DNA of 45,030 bases from Candidatus Zhuqueibacterota bacterium. GTDB taxonomy: Bacteria; Zhuqueibacterota; Zhuqueibacteria; Thermofontimicrobiales; Sulfurfontimicrobiaceae. The stretch covers positions 1 through 45,030 of the forward strand of contig JAFGMA010000330.1 in assembly GCA_016927835.1 (NCBI GenBank). Reading direction: 5' to 3'. The notes under the pieces are model-generated. The model searched no databases. It had not been told where the DNA came from and saw nothing but the letters and a program-made list of their open reading frames with translations. The position numbers and the translations under genes were made by a program. How positions within the stretch are numbered: position 1 is the stretch's first letter; every line of letters begins with the position of its first letter. Shown one piece after another: positions 24,580 to 33,213 of the stretch.

Positions 24580-26568
24580 ATGAAAAGGAAAGTCAGCTCC
24601 CACGGGAAGCTCATTTTAGAAATGTTGTTTGCATGCCTGCTTTTGCAAACATATCCAGCCATCTCCCAAAATAAAGAAGCGATAAAATGGTTCGATAAAG
24701 GTAAAAAGGCGAGTAAACTCGATCAGAAAATTACATTCTTTCTGAAGGCAACCACAATCGACCCATCCTACACGGAAGCCTATTACCAACTTGCTCTTGC
24801 TTATAAATCCGATGGTCAACTGGACAAAGCCCGGCAGTTCCTCGGCAGGGCGCTCATTTCACGTCCCAACTATATGAAGAGCGATATCCGGTTGAAAATT
24901 GTCTACGAAATGGGTGTCATTCAGCATAAACTCGGACAATTGCGAGATGCTAAAAAATCGCTTGTCGGTGCCCTTAATTTAGATGGTGAAAAAAAAGACA
25001 AATTAGCCGTACTCGATGAATTAGGGCAGGTATTGATCGAAACCGGGGAATACGACCTGGCAATCACCTATTATAGCCAGGCAGCGCGACTCGATCCAAA
25101 GAATTCGCAGTATACCACCCAGATTGAAAACGCCAGGCGTTTGAAAGAAATCGATCATTTCTATGCCCAGGGAATCCAGTCGTATCGCGAACGCCGCTTT
25201 CAACGGGCGATCGCGAATTTTGAAAAAGTTCTCGCCCTTGATGAGAATTTTAAAGACGCCCCGGATAAATTAAAGGAATCCAAACATGCACTGGCAACTC
25301 AAAAAGAAAACGAGAAAGAATGGCGCAGCAAATATGGTTCGAACCTGACCGGTCTTTATTCGGAAGACGAACGTAGACGGGAAATCGGGAAAAATCTGGA
25401 AACAACAATTAAAAAAGCTGATGATACGCGATCCATGACCTTTGCCAATCCCTCCGAGGCATCCTATCACCAGGGAATGGCATATTTGGAGGAACAACAA
25501 TGGGAAAAAGCGATCCAGGCTTTTGAATTTGTAGTAAGCATTTCGCCGGGCTTTCTGGATACTGAAGAACAATTAAAAAAAGCTCAGATTGGTCTCCAAA
25601 ACAGCACACAGGAGCGAATTCTGGAACGATATTATGAAGAGGGCATTTCGCTGCTCGAAAGCCGGCAATGGGTGAAATCGATTATTGCGTTTGAAAAAGT
25701 ATTGAGGCTAGATCCGAAACATAGCTATGCCAAAACGCGCTTGAAAGAAGCGCAGGAAGAATTGAAACTGGAAGGCGCGGAAGCAGCTAAGAAGCGCTAT
25801 TATGAACAAGCAATGGCGGCTTATTATTACAAAGACTGGGTTCTGGCGGTTACGTTATTCGAAAAGCTTCGCAATCTGGATCCAAAATACAAGGATGTTG
25901 ATGAAAAACTGACCTTTGCGCAATCGCAAATCGATAAGTGGAAACAAAATCAGGAATGGGTTCAATTTTACAAACAGGGCGAAGACGCACTGAATGGTAA
26001 AAGATGGCTCGATGCAGTCATTGCATTCGGCAAAGCCGAAATGCTGAATCCAAGCTACCGCGATGTGAAAATAAAACTGTTGAAAGCCCAGGATGAATTG
26101 ACACGTCAGGCGTCATCCGGTACCGCACAACCGCCTTCAACCAGCGTAAAAATTCGCATGATTGGATTCTGGGTGCTGCTCGTTCTCGGCATTATTGGTC
26201 CTGTTATCGGAATTTTTATTTTCGGTCCTTCGTTGCGCGGTCGATTTTTGCTGGTCATGGGTTTGCACGATAGAGCAAGCAAATTATATGCGCAACTCAT
26301 TGAAAAAGGAACGATTAGCGATAAATTGCTAATGGCGCTCTTGAACCTTTACATGTCGCAAAATCGCCAGGACGATTTGGCAATCAAAATATATGAACGC
26401 GCTCTGCGGCTTAATCTCGGTCTGGATGAAAAGCAGAAAGAAGAAATCATCACCTACGTCGCCCAGTATTATATCCAGAATTGGGAAAGCGATGCCAGAG
26501 AGATCGATCAGAGACTTGAAGAATCCCTGAAAACCGAATCCAGGAATATCATCAATACAGCAGACTGA
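24580..26568 (+). CDS. Membrane-anchored TPR protein, second of a tandem pair
   Basis: 662 residues with a signal-type segment (about 11-30, ending AISQ). It has the same plan as its upstream neighbour: TPR repeats (about 30-510, including the repeated motif Y-x-x-G-x-x-x-L-x-x-x-x-W-x-x-A-I), one transmembrane helix (about 524-548) and a cytoplasmic TPR tail of about 110 residues (LYAQLIEKGTISDKLLMALL). Shared order and similar phrases (for example the EAYYQLALAYK / QAYYELGKILE starts and the R-G-x-x-x-x-G tail start) point to a gene duplication. The gap to the previous gene is six bases and to the next four, so all three are probably co-translated. Confidence 0.85.
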   Translation: MKRKVSSHGKLILEMLFACLLLQTYPAISQNKEAIKWFDKGKKASKLDQKITFFLKATTIDPSYTEAYYQLALAYKSDGQLDKARQFLGRALISRPNYMKSDIRLKIVYEMGVIQHKLGQLRDAKKSLVGALNLDGEKKDKLAVLDELGQVLIETGEYDLAITYYSQAARLDPKNSQYTTQIENARRLKEIDHFYAQGIQSYRERRFQRAIANFEKVLALDENFKDAPDKLKESKHALATQKENEKEWRSKYGSNLTGLYSEDERRREIGKNLETTIKKADDTRSMTFANPSEASYHQGMAYLEEQQWEKAIQAFEFVVSISPGFLDTEEQLKKAQIGLQNSTQERILERYYEEGISLLESRQWVKSIIAFEKVLRLDPKHSYAKTRLKEAQEELKLEGAEAAKKRYYEQAMAAYYYKDWVLAVTLFEKLRNLDPKYKDVDEKLTFAQSQIDKWKQNQEWVQFYKQGEDALNGKRWLDAVIAFGKAEMLNPSYRDVKIKLLKAQDELTRQASSGTAQPPSTSVKIRMIGFWVLLVLGIIGPVIGIFIFGPSLRGRFLLVMGLHDRASKLYAQLIEKGTISDKLLMALLNLYMSQNRQDDLAIKIYERALRLNLGLDEKQKEEIITYVAQYYIQNWESDAREIDQRLEESLKTESRNIINTAD

Positions 26569-26572
26569 ATTC

Positions 26573-28939
26573 ATGGCAGATTATCTGGAAAATAAAGCTC
26601 GTCTTGTCCGTATTTTATCATCGCTCAGCCAGGTCGATATTGAAAACGATAATTATGAGCAGGCTATTCAAAAATGTGAAAAAATACTCGAATTGGGGGT
26701 TGAAGAGCCTTCAATCTATGCACTGCTCAGTACCGCCTATTTAAAACTCGACCGGTTTGATACCAAAGCGCTGAATGTTTATCACAAGACATTGCGCTTT
26801 CAACCCAACAATCGTGCTATCAGTACACGACTGAGCGAATATTACATCCAGTCGAACAGGGATGACAGGGATGCTTTGGATTGCTACCATCACGCTCTTC
26901 GGTTCAGCACTCCGATGCTGAAACCTGTGGTGCAAAAACTGCTAACTATCTATTTAAGCAAGGGATCAATTGATAAAGCCCATGGAGTGATCCGTCAAAC
27001 GATTCACATTCCCGAAGTCGCTGCGGATACGATGATGCGTTATTTGCATTTCGAGTTCAAAAACGGAAATGCTGATGACGCCCAATCCGTATTAACCCAG
27101 GCTTTTAAAAAAACACGGAATTCAATCTATTTGAAAGCGTTGTGCCAGATTTATGTTGTCAAAAACAAGGCGTTCTTCGAAGATACCGCGTCGCTTAACG
27201 TGACGCATGACGAGTACCATGCAGGTTGCTCATTTCTTGAACAAATCAACCGGATCGAGACGCTAAATGACGTGCAACTGGCTCTCGATCTAAGCTATCT
27301 GATTGCGGCTTTTAAGCATCGCACAGGTACAATCCAAAGCGCTGGTGCTGAGGAATATGAAATATTTCTCGTTGAAAGCCCGCGCCAAAAAATAATATCC
27401 GACGGCTTTGACAATCCCATCGAGACAGAATCATTGCGATTTAATTTTTATGACCATATCTGGTCAAAATTAGCTCCGAATATAACGGCTGCCCTTGATC
27501 GAAAAATGAAGCAATCGCCTGAGCAAATCGCTGGTAAAAAATACGGGATTTGTATTGTTATCCAGCAAATTCAACAACAACCTGCAGAATCATCAAACGG
27601 GAAGAGCCCGGGCAAGCTTGCGGATGCCATCAAACAGGATATTCAGGAGAAATTTGATTCTGCAGGTTCATTTATCATGAGGCAAACTGAGGATAGTATT
27701 CTAATACTTGGCGAAAATGCCAAAACGTCTTATCTGACAAGCGTTGATTTGTTGCGGGATATGAGTGAGTTGAATAAAAAGAGCGCCGAGATTGAAAACA
27801 CCGCCCTCTCAATTGTGCTCAATGAAATATCGCATTCCCTGATGAATGCTCCGGTCGAGGCAGCCAGGGACATTTCTCAGGCGATCAAACTCAGCCAATT
27901 CTCTTCGCCAGCATCAGACGGCGCGCAAAATGTGCCCGGTCGATTAGTGCTCTCAAAAGGGATCGTTGCCCAGCTCGAGGATGATGTCTCGCTCAGAATT
28001 CGCACCCAGGAAGTGCAGCGCATACCTTTCTGCCCCGGAGACAGCACTTTCTTTGATATTGAGTGGTCGGATCCATTCGATCGCCTGCGGTGCGGCGCTC
28101 TTCAAAAACTGGGACGATTCAAAATACTGGAACAGATCGCTTCGGGCGAAAATTATTCGGTATACAAAGGACGCGACCATTTGTTGGAACGGATCGTATT
28201 CATCAAAGCGTTACGAGCGCTTTCAGTGCGAGAGGCGCAGCTTAATGAAAAGCTATTCGATCCTTATCTGAAAGATGCCCGGACGGCAAGTACCCTGACT
28301 CATAAAAATATTGTGGTAATTTATGACATTGGTGAAGATTCTGGTTTTCTCTATATTGCACGGGAATATATCGATGGCGTTAACTGGAACACATACCGAA
28401 CTGCGAATGATATCATTGCCAATAACAGAATCGTCAAATTGATGCACCAAATTTGTGAGGCGTTGAATTACGCTCATAAAAATGGCATTTTTCATTTGAA
28501 TTTGAAGCCAACCAATATCCTGATTGCCGCAAATGACGTTATAAAATTGACTGATTTTGGCGCGCTGAATCGCGATGTACAAACGCAAATCATGCAGAAA
28601 AAGGCTATAGCGGACACTGCATATCTTGCTCCCGAACAATTACTCGGTCTTGCGGCTGACGCACGCACTGATATATACTCGCTAGGGGTAATTCTGTTCG
28701 AAGCTCTTACAGGCATGAATCCATATAGCGAAGGAACTGAGGCGGCAACCACGGAGAATATACTTAAAAAGCAGGTTCAATTGCCACAAAACGATAAAGT
28801 CGGGGCATTTAAAACGCTGGCGCCTCTTGTGAACAAAGCCCTGGCAAAAGACCCGAATGACAGGTTCCAGTCGGTTGGGCAGATGATGTTGAAGCTCTAT
28901 TCAAATATGAATGGCAATATCAGAAGTTTATTGGTTTAA
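26573..28939 (+). CDS. TPR / cyclase-like / pseudokinase fusion protein
   Basis: 788 residues, cytoplasmic (no signal or membrane segment). Residues about 5-290 are TPR-like helical repeats resembling the cytoplasmic tails of the two preceding proteins. Residues about 320-500 have the outline of a degenerate class III nucleotide-cyclase domain (GICIVIQQIQ, DSILILGE, GRLVLSKGIVAQL) without its metal or base-binding residues. Residues about 512-780 are a Hanks-type kinase fold with Lys545, DFG (661-663) and APEQ. However, the Gly loop is ASGENYSVYKG and the catalytic HRD is H641-L642-N643, so the base Asp is missing. This predicts a pseudokinase. It starts four bases after the TPR gene and may be an allosteric partner of the active kinase at 15746. 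Confidence 0.85.
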   Translation: MADYLENKARLVRILSSLSQVDIENDNYEQAIQKCEKILELGVEEPSIYALLSTAYLKLDRFDTKALNVYHKTLRFQPNNRAISTRLSEYYIQSNRDDRDALDCYHHALRFSTPMLKPVVQKLLTIYLSKGSIDKAHGVIRQTIHIPEVAADTMMRYLHFEFKNGNADDAQSVLTQAFKKTRNSIYLKALCQIYVVKNKAFFEDTASLNVTHDEYHAGCSFLEQINRIETLNDVQLALDLSYLIAAFKHRTGTIQSAGAEEYEIFLVESPRQKIISDGFDNPIETESLRFNFYDHIWSKLAPNITAALDRKMKQSPEQIAGKKYGICIVIQQIQQQPAESSNGKSPGKLADAIKQDIQEKFDSAGSFIMRQTEDSILILGENAKTSYLTSVDLLRDMSELNKKSAEIENTALSIVLNEISHSLMNAPVEAARDISQAIKLSQFSSPASDGAQNVPGRLVLSKGIVAQLEDDVSLRIRTQEVQRIPFCPGDSTFFDIEWSDPFDRLRCGALQKLGRFKILEQIASGENYSVYKGRDHLLERIVFIKALRALSVREAQLNEKLFDPYLKDARTASTLTHKNIVVIYDIGEDSGFLYIAREYIDGVNWNTYRTANDIIANNRIVKLMHQICEALNYAHKNGIFHLNLKPTNILIAANDVIKLTDFGALNRDVQTQIMQKKAIADTAYLAPEQLLGLAADARTDIYSLGVILFEALTGMNPYSEGTEAATTENILKKQVQLPQNDKVGAFKTLAPLVNKALAKDPNDRFQSVGQMMLKLYSNMNGNIRSLLV

Positions 28940-29137
28940 GCTAGTTGCAAGCGGTTCTTCAATTCAGAGTATTTCAATTTCTTGAATCGAAATCAAAAAG
29001 CTTGTCATCCGAATCGCTCATAAAAGTCCTTTTCCATAACAGGCGAGGAATTCTTGTTTCTAAGTCCTTTTTATAAACCATCTAACCAACGGTTTGCACT
29101 AAGAATGATCTTAGCAGGATTTCTCGCCTTTCCCTTT

Positions 29138-29881
29138 TCAAACAGGATTTGGTATATCGATAAACTGGCACGATACATCGAATTCTTCCCTGATCAATCC
29201 GCACAATGCCTGAATCCCGAATTTTTCGGTGTTATAATGACCGGCATTAATCACATTCAACCCGGTTTCTTCGATTTCACGCACAAAATTTTCTTTCATA
29301 TCACCGCAAATGAACGTATCGACACAAAAATTATCGGCTATTCCATAGCTATAGGAACTGCCGCCGCTGATTACTAGAACACGCTTCACGGCTTCGGCGC
29401 CAAAATGGAATACCATCGGTTCCGGAGTAATTTTTTCGCGGATCAACGTGATAAAATCAGCAAATGCCAGCGATCGTTGATACTCGCCGATGAATCCGAC
29501 ATCCACAGCCGCACTTTGCGCTAATTTCAACTCCGCCAAAATTCTGGCATTATTCCCCAATTGCGGGTGTGCATCCAGCGGCAGATGATAGGCAAGCAAA
29601 TTAATATCGTCCCGAAGCAGCATCAAGAGCCGCTGTTTCTGAAAACCGGTCAACGCGAGCAGCGGTTGTTTTTTCCAGAAAAGCCCGTGATGCACCAGTA
29701 CCAAATCCGCCGACTCCCGCGACGCTTGTTGAAATAAACGTTGGCTGGCAGATACACCGGCAACAATTTTACGTATTTCTTCCTTGCCTTCCACTTGAAG
29801 ACCGTTCACACAGCCATCATCGAAATCTGCGACTGATAAATATTGTGCCAGAAATTCAACCAGGGTTTTACATTTTACCAT
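29138..29881 (-). CDS. Nif3-like dinuclear metal centre protein (YbgI family)
   Basis: 247 residues, the normal length of the single-domain YbgI/Nif3 class. Metal ligands are visible: HHG (64-66), HLPLDAH (99-105) and the C-terminal GHYNTEKFG (about 215-223, His and Glu). The N-terminus (FDDGCVNGLQVEG) matches the family opening, with the usual Asn-Gly-Leu-Gln. Some members are annotated as GTP cyclohydrolase 1 type 2, but the physiological reaction is unsettled. It converges on the kinase cluster with a spacer of about 200 bp. Confidence 0.92.
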   Translation of the reverse strand: MVKCKTLVEFLAQYLSVADFDDGCVNGLQVEGKEEIRKIVAGVSASQRLFQQASRESADLVLVHHGLFWKKQPLLALTGFQKQRLLMLLRDDINLLAYHLPLDAHPQLGNNARILAELKLAQSAAVDVGFIGEYQRSLAFADFITLIREKITPEPMVFHFGAEAVKRVLVISGGSSYSYGIADNFCVDTFICGDMKENFVREIEETGLNVINAGHYNTEKFGIQALCGLIREEFDVSCQFIDIPNPV

Positions 29882-29902
29882 GTTTGCATATTTCCAGTGT
29901 GG

Positions 29903-30046
29903 TTAATCGCGCTTTTGATCCTTCGGGCGCCTGTCTTTTGAAGTCTCACCGGCTCGCTTGAATTTTTGAATACCTGCTTTCGAAAGGTGATTCTTGCGGT
30001 TTCGTTTTTTTAAAAATAGCAAAAAAAGCTTTTGAGTCATATTCAT
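29903..30046 (-). CDS. Small highly basic protein, 47 residues
   Basis: ATG at 30046 is preceded by GAGGTGATC, near-perfectly complementary to the 16S rRNA 3' end, with a good spacing. The product (MNMTQKLFLLFLKKRNRKNH start, RRPKDQKRD end) has a short hydrophobic stretch and then about 35 residues very rich in Lys and Arg. It lies 21 bases upstream of the Nif3 gene start on the same strand, so they may share a transcript. No family recognised; a nucleic-acid or ribosome-binding role would be a guess. Confidence 0.55.
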   Translation of the reverse strand: MNMTQKLFLLFLKKRNRKNHLSKAGIQKFKRAGETSKDRRPKDQKRD

Positions 30047-30230
30047 TTTAAGATCACCTCAATCTTTCATCCGGTGGCACGAGCCAGCATTGGAAGGTTA
30101 TTTTTTAAAAAATCATTAATTTAAATTCGTTAATCCCTTATTGAAAACTTGTGTTTTGATGCTAGACGGATATCATCGCTTCTCCGCTTCCGGTGCGTTT
30201 CTTCGATGATGGCTGCGTTCGGATAGACTA

Positions 30231-32279
30231 TCATTCGCTTTCGACAATGAATTTGTGATACCTCCCCATCCAGTATGGCAGCAGAAATGCTGCACCGTCG
30301 TCTTCACCGTATCCGCCACCACCGCCATCCAATTGATACGGGTTACCATTCCATTTCATCGCCGGTCTTTCATCCGGCGGTAGCACGGTTAAATTTTGAG
30401 GATTGTTGAAGCGGTCGGCGCGGGGATCGATTCGCATATCCGCTCGTTGGCTATTTTGAATCGTCCACGTGATGAGATCCACAGGATATCGTTCGAGCGA
30501 TTCTACAGCATCTTCGAGCCCCAGGGATCGTTGCAGCGCAAAACTGGCGATAAAATTCCACAGCGGGCATTTTTCTGGTGCTTCGTATTTCCAACTCCGC
30601 TCCATAGATTGCCGGAAAATCGGCACATATTCCTGTTCATCCGCGTAGCTGAACAGGGTGTAGTAAGGCAGGAACGCCAATTCATCATCTGAATGATTGA
30701 TCTCACCCGGGAACATAATTTTCTGGTTCACCATATTCTGCGCATACCCATAATTCTCTATCAAATTTCGGTATTCATTCAGATAGCGTTCCTTGCCGGT
30801 GACATGATACGCTGCCCGCAAAAATGCCAGAATTTGAAGCGAATTCAAGCCGTGCTCGATGAACCACGATGGTGTATTCAATGAATCCGGGCACCAGACA
30901 GCCCATCTCGTTGGCAGACCATCGAGATCGATCATGCAATAGTTATTGTCCAGAATATGATCGGTAATGCGTTCAACCAAAGCGCTGACCCGATTTTTAT
31001 AATCGTCTTCAGCCACCAGATCGTAAAACAATGTATACGCGAAATAATGACCCACAATTTCATCCGAGCTGGTATCCCCTTTCCACATCCATTTTTTATC
31101 GGCAGAAAGATGCCATTCTCCCCCGGTTTCGCGAAATTTTTCGACCTCAATGAACGAACGCGACACAAATCCGGATCGTCCGTTAATACGTTCCAGGCGC
31201 TCCATCGCCTCGTAGGAACGAATTGCCTTTTGCTTGGCTTCATCAGACCGGGTAACGGCATACCGAAAGCATTCAGCCGCCAGATAAATCGATGTCCAGA
31301 GCCCGTCATTATCATTATCCACCAGCATGTTCGTTGACAAATCGCCGGGTGAAAGCAATCGGCTGCCCGAGACCAGCCCGTGCCGATTGTGGCGCTTTTC
31401 GATTATATCTTCATAGATTCTGGTTTTTTCGAACAATGTCATGTTGCGCGCCTCAATTTTGCTAATCCCTTGAGACGTCGCGATCCAAATCGTACCATCC
31501 GCTGAAATTGCCATATCATTGACCTGATCGTGGGGCAGCCAACGTTTGCTTGCGTAATACTTCCAGGCACCATCTAATGTAAATTTGATTGCGCCCCGCG
31601 AAGTACCAAACCAGATTGCGTCATTTGTACTGGCGATGCAGCGGATATCTTCATACGGCAAGCCATTTTCACCGGTATAAAGGGTGCGAATCCCCTGCAT
31701 GTCAAAACAAACCGCTCCACCCCGGAATCCTATCCAGACATCCCCGGTAGCAGTCGTGTGAATCGCCTGATTTGGCAAAAACACCAGGTAATTGCCCAAC
31801 TGCTTCGTCCGCGCTTCCGGAGTCGAGATGAAAATTCCTTCAGGTGTGCCGACCCAAAGCGTATTATTCTCTCCGATGAAGCTTTTTTCGATGTGTTCGA
31901 GTACATCGAGAGGTTTGGCTTCCTGTTTGTGCCAGCTACCATTCTTTTTTGCAAAAATCTCATCTCCCCAAAGCACCCACGGCACATTATGCTCATCAAA
32001 ATGAATTCCCTTCACAGCTTTTCCTGCGAAAAACGGCTCCTCCTTCCAGCACGAATCCCGATACACCCAGATGCCACACGCGGTAGCTGCCCACACATTT
32101 CCGGCTTCATCCATACACACAGCATTGATATTATTGCAACTCTCAGCCGGTGAGTCGATCAGAAGATTTGATTGAAATTCTTGCAAAAACGGGGAAACTT
32201 CAACAGGTTCAATATATGGTGAGCAAGTCAGGCAGCATCCAGCGCAAAGCGACAATACCAGTAGCGTGTTTTTCAACAT
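30231..32279 (-). CDS. Secreted protein: Reg_prop propeller plus six-hairpin (alpha/alpha) domain
   Basis: 682 residues from ATG 32279, supported by AGGAG five bases upstream (the frame is open 21 codons further). A signal peptide with Cys-rich end (LCAGCCLTCSPY) suggests a lipoprotein. Residues about 45-295 carry repeats of the two-component-regulator propeller type (NVWAATACGIWVY, TLWVGTPEGIFI, DAIWFGTSRGAIKF, TIWIATSQGISKI). The second half (about 310-670) has helix-pair patterns of an (alpha/alpha)6 glycosidase-like fold (DGLWTSIYLAAECFRYAVT, PSWFIEHGLNSLQILAFL, DGGGGGYGEDDG). A polysaccharide or sugar-binding or hydrolytic role is plausible, but no catalytic pair is identified. Confidence 0.75.
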   Translation of the reverse strand: MLKNTLLVLSLCAGCCLTCSPYIEPVEVSPFLQEFQSNLLIDSPAESCNNINAVCMDEAGNVWAATACGIWVYRDSCWKEEPFFAGKAVKGIHFDEHNVPWVLWGDEIFAKKNGSWHKQEAKPLDVLEHIEKSFIGENNTLWVGTPEGIFISTPEARTKQLGNYLVFLPNQAIHTTATGDVWIGFRGGAVCFDMQGIRTLYTGENGLPYEDIRCIASTNDAIWFGTSRGAIKFTLDGAWKYYASKRWLPHDQVNDMAISADGTIWIATSQGISKIEARNMTLFEKTRIYEDIIEKRHNRHGLVSGSRLLSPGDLSTNMLVDNDNDGLWTSIYLAAECFRYAVTRSDEAKQKAIRSYEAMERLERINGRSGFVSRSFIEVEKFRETGGEWHLSADKKWMWKGDTSSDEIVGHYFAYTLFYDLVAEDDYKNRVSALVERITDHILDNNYCMIDLDGLPTRWAVWCPDSLNTPSWFIEHGLNSLQILAFLRAAYHVTGKERYLNEYRNLIENYGYAQNMVNQKIMFPGEINHSDDELAFLPYYTLFSYADEQEYVPIFRQSMERSWKYEAPEKCPLWNFIASFALQRSLGLEDAVESLERYPVDLITWTIQNSQRADMRIDPRADRFNNPQNLTVLPPDERPAMKWNGNPYQLDGGGGGYGEDDGAAFLLPYWMGRYHKFIVESE

Positions 32280-32326
32280 GGCATCTCCTGTTTCAGTGTA
32301 GCGTGAACTGGATTTTTTAACCGGGG

Positions 32327-32818
32327 TTATTGATCCAGGCAATCGATTATGACTTTTAAAAAGATGAAAATTTGCCCAATCATTTCATCGCGTATTTCAC
32401 CTTGCCCGTCATCTTCATCGCTTTCAAAAAGCGCTTCAACAACATACCGCAGCACTTCTTTTTGGTTATAGCCTTCAATTATTTTTTCGACGGTCTGGAT
32501 GAAATCATCCTCAGATTCGCCTTCCAGGTATTCGAGCATTTTCATGTTTTTATCTTCGATTTCTTCCAGCGTCGTCTCGGTGACCAATTCGATGTTATGA
32601 GCTCCGGCTTCCATCATCTGCCAGACAGTGGTGCCAAGGTAAAGCAGCAACTCGCTTTCACTCTCATTCAGCAAGCTGTCACTCATCGCCATCAAATACG
32701 CCAAAATCATTGGTTGGCTTTCGCTGAAATCGCGGACCACTGTCTGAATTTTTGAGGGCGTCAATTGCGCCTGTCGCTTCCATGTTTGCTCGACAAGCTT
32801 CGCTGATATGGGTTTCAT
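32327..32818 (-). CDS. Acidic helical protein of unknown function
   Basis: 163 residues, start supported by AAGGAGG six bases before the ATG. It is entirely predicted alpha-helical and strongly acidic in its middle and C-terminal parts (EGESEDDF, FESDEDDGQGEIRDE). No signal peptide or transmembrane helix, so cytoplasmic. The N-terminal region (WKRQAQLTPSKIQTVVRDFS, then LLLYLGTTVWQMM) looks conserved-protein-like, but I do not recognise the family. It is ten bases after a small upstream gene and 47 bases before the propeller/six-hairpin gene, so a shared transcript is likely. Confidence 0.75.
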   Translation of the reverse strand: MKPISAKLVEQTWKRQAQLTPSKIQTVVRDFSESQPMILAYLMAMSDSLLNESESELLLYLGTTVWQMMEAGAHNIELVTETTLEEIEDKNMKMLEYLEGESEDDFIQTVEKIIEGYNQKEVLRYVVEALFESDEDDGQGEIRDEMIGQIFIFLKVIIDCLDQ

Positions 32819-32828
32819 ATTTCCTCCT

Positions 32829-33047
32829 TCATTTAAAAAATGGGAGCCAATGCTGATCTATCAAGGAGTGCGGGCTAATTTGAAAGGACAATTTATCTGT
32901 GTCTTTTTCCATAAACCAGGTGACTGCGCCCAACAAACCCGATTTTTTTTCATCCTTAAACGCGTGGTCTTCGGAATTATTTCGTGGCGGTTGCTTGAGC
33001 CGAACGAGACACGTGCCCTTCCGTATGCTGATAATGACTAATTTCAT
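32829..33047 (-). CDS. Small hypothetical protein, 72 residues
   Basis: ATG 33047 starts a frame that ends 10 bases before the acidic protein gene on the same strand. The frame continues upstream into the tRNA-Sec gene, so the internal ATG is used; only a weak GGGAAG lies upstream. The sequence has protein-like blocks (VIISIRKGTCLVRLKQPPR, DEKKSGLLGAVTWFMEKDTD, SLIDQHWLPFFK). It is probably translated with the next gene. Function unknown. Confidence 0.5.
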   Translation of the reverse strand: MKLVIISIRKGTCLVRLKQPPRNNSEDHAFKDEKKSGLLGAVTWFMEKDTDKLSFQISPHSLIDQHWLPFFK

Positions 33048-33070
33048 AAATGGATACGCTTCCCGGCGAT

Positions 33071-33110
33071 GGAAAAAGAAACAGGCAGCCTGGAGCTTAA
33101 GCCACCTGTT
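33071..33110 (-). terminator. Terminator for the tRNA-Sec gene
   Basis: On the minus strand, AACAGG (33110-33105) pairs with CCTGTT (33085-33080), with an inner GCTTAAGC palindrome. It is followed by TCTTTTT (33079-33073). It begins eight bases after the 3' end of the tRNA, the expected place for a factor-independent terminator. Confidence 0.55.
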
Positions 33111-33117
33111 GTTTTTG

Positions 33118-33213
33118 CGGGAATGCGTGAGAATCGAACTCACCTGTCACGACTCTTGCCGCAACACAACGGGTTTGAAGCCCGCGAGGCCCACCAGGTA
33201 CCCTTCCATTCCC
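33118..33213 (-). tRNA. selC: tRNA-Sec (anticodon TCA)
   Basis: A 96-base cloverleaf on the minus strand with the features of selenocysteine tRNA. The anticodon loop CTTCAAA reads TCA within a CGGG/CCCG stem. The long variable arm (TGTTGCGG...TCGTGACA) pairs with G-U pairs. The T arm is GTGAG TTCGATT CTCAC. The acceptor stem GGGAATG/CATTCCC extends by an eighth position that is a G-G mismatch, where bacterial tRNA-Sec usually has a pair. The discriminator is G and CCA is not encoded. It implies UGA decoding as selenocysteine in this organism; no selA, selB or selD lies in the window. Confidence 0.9.
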
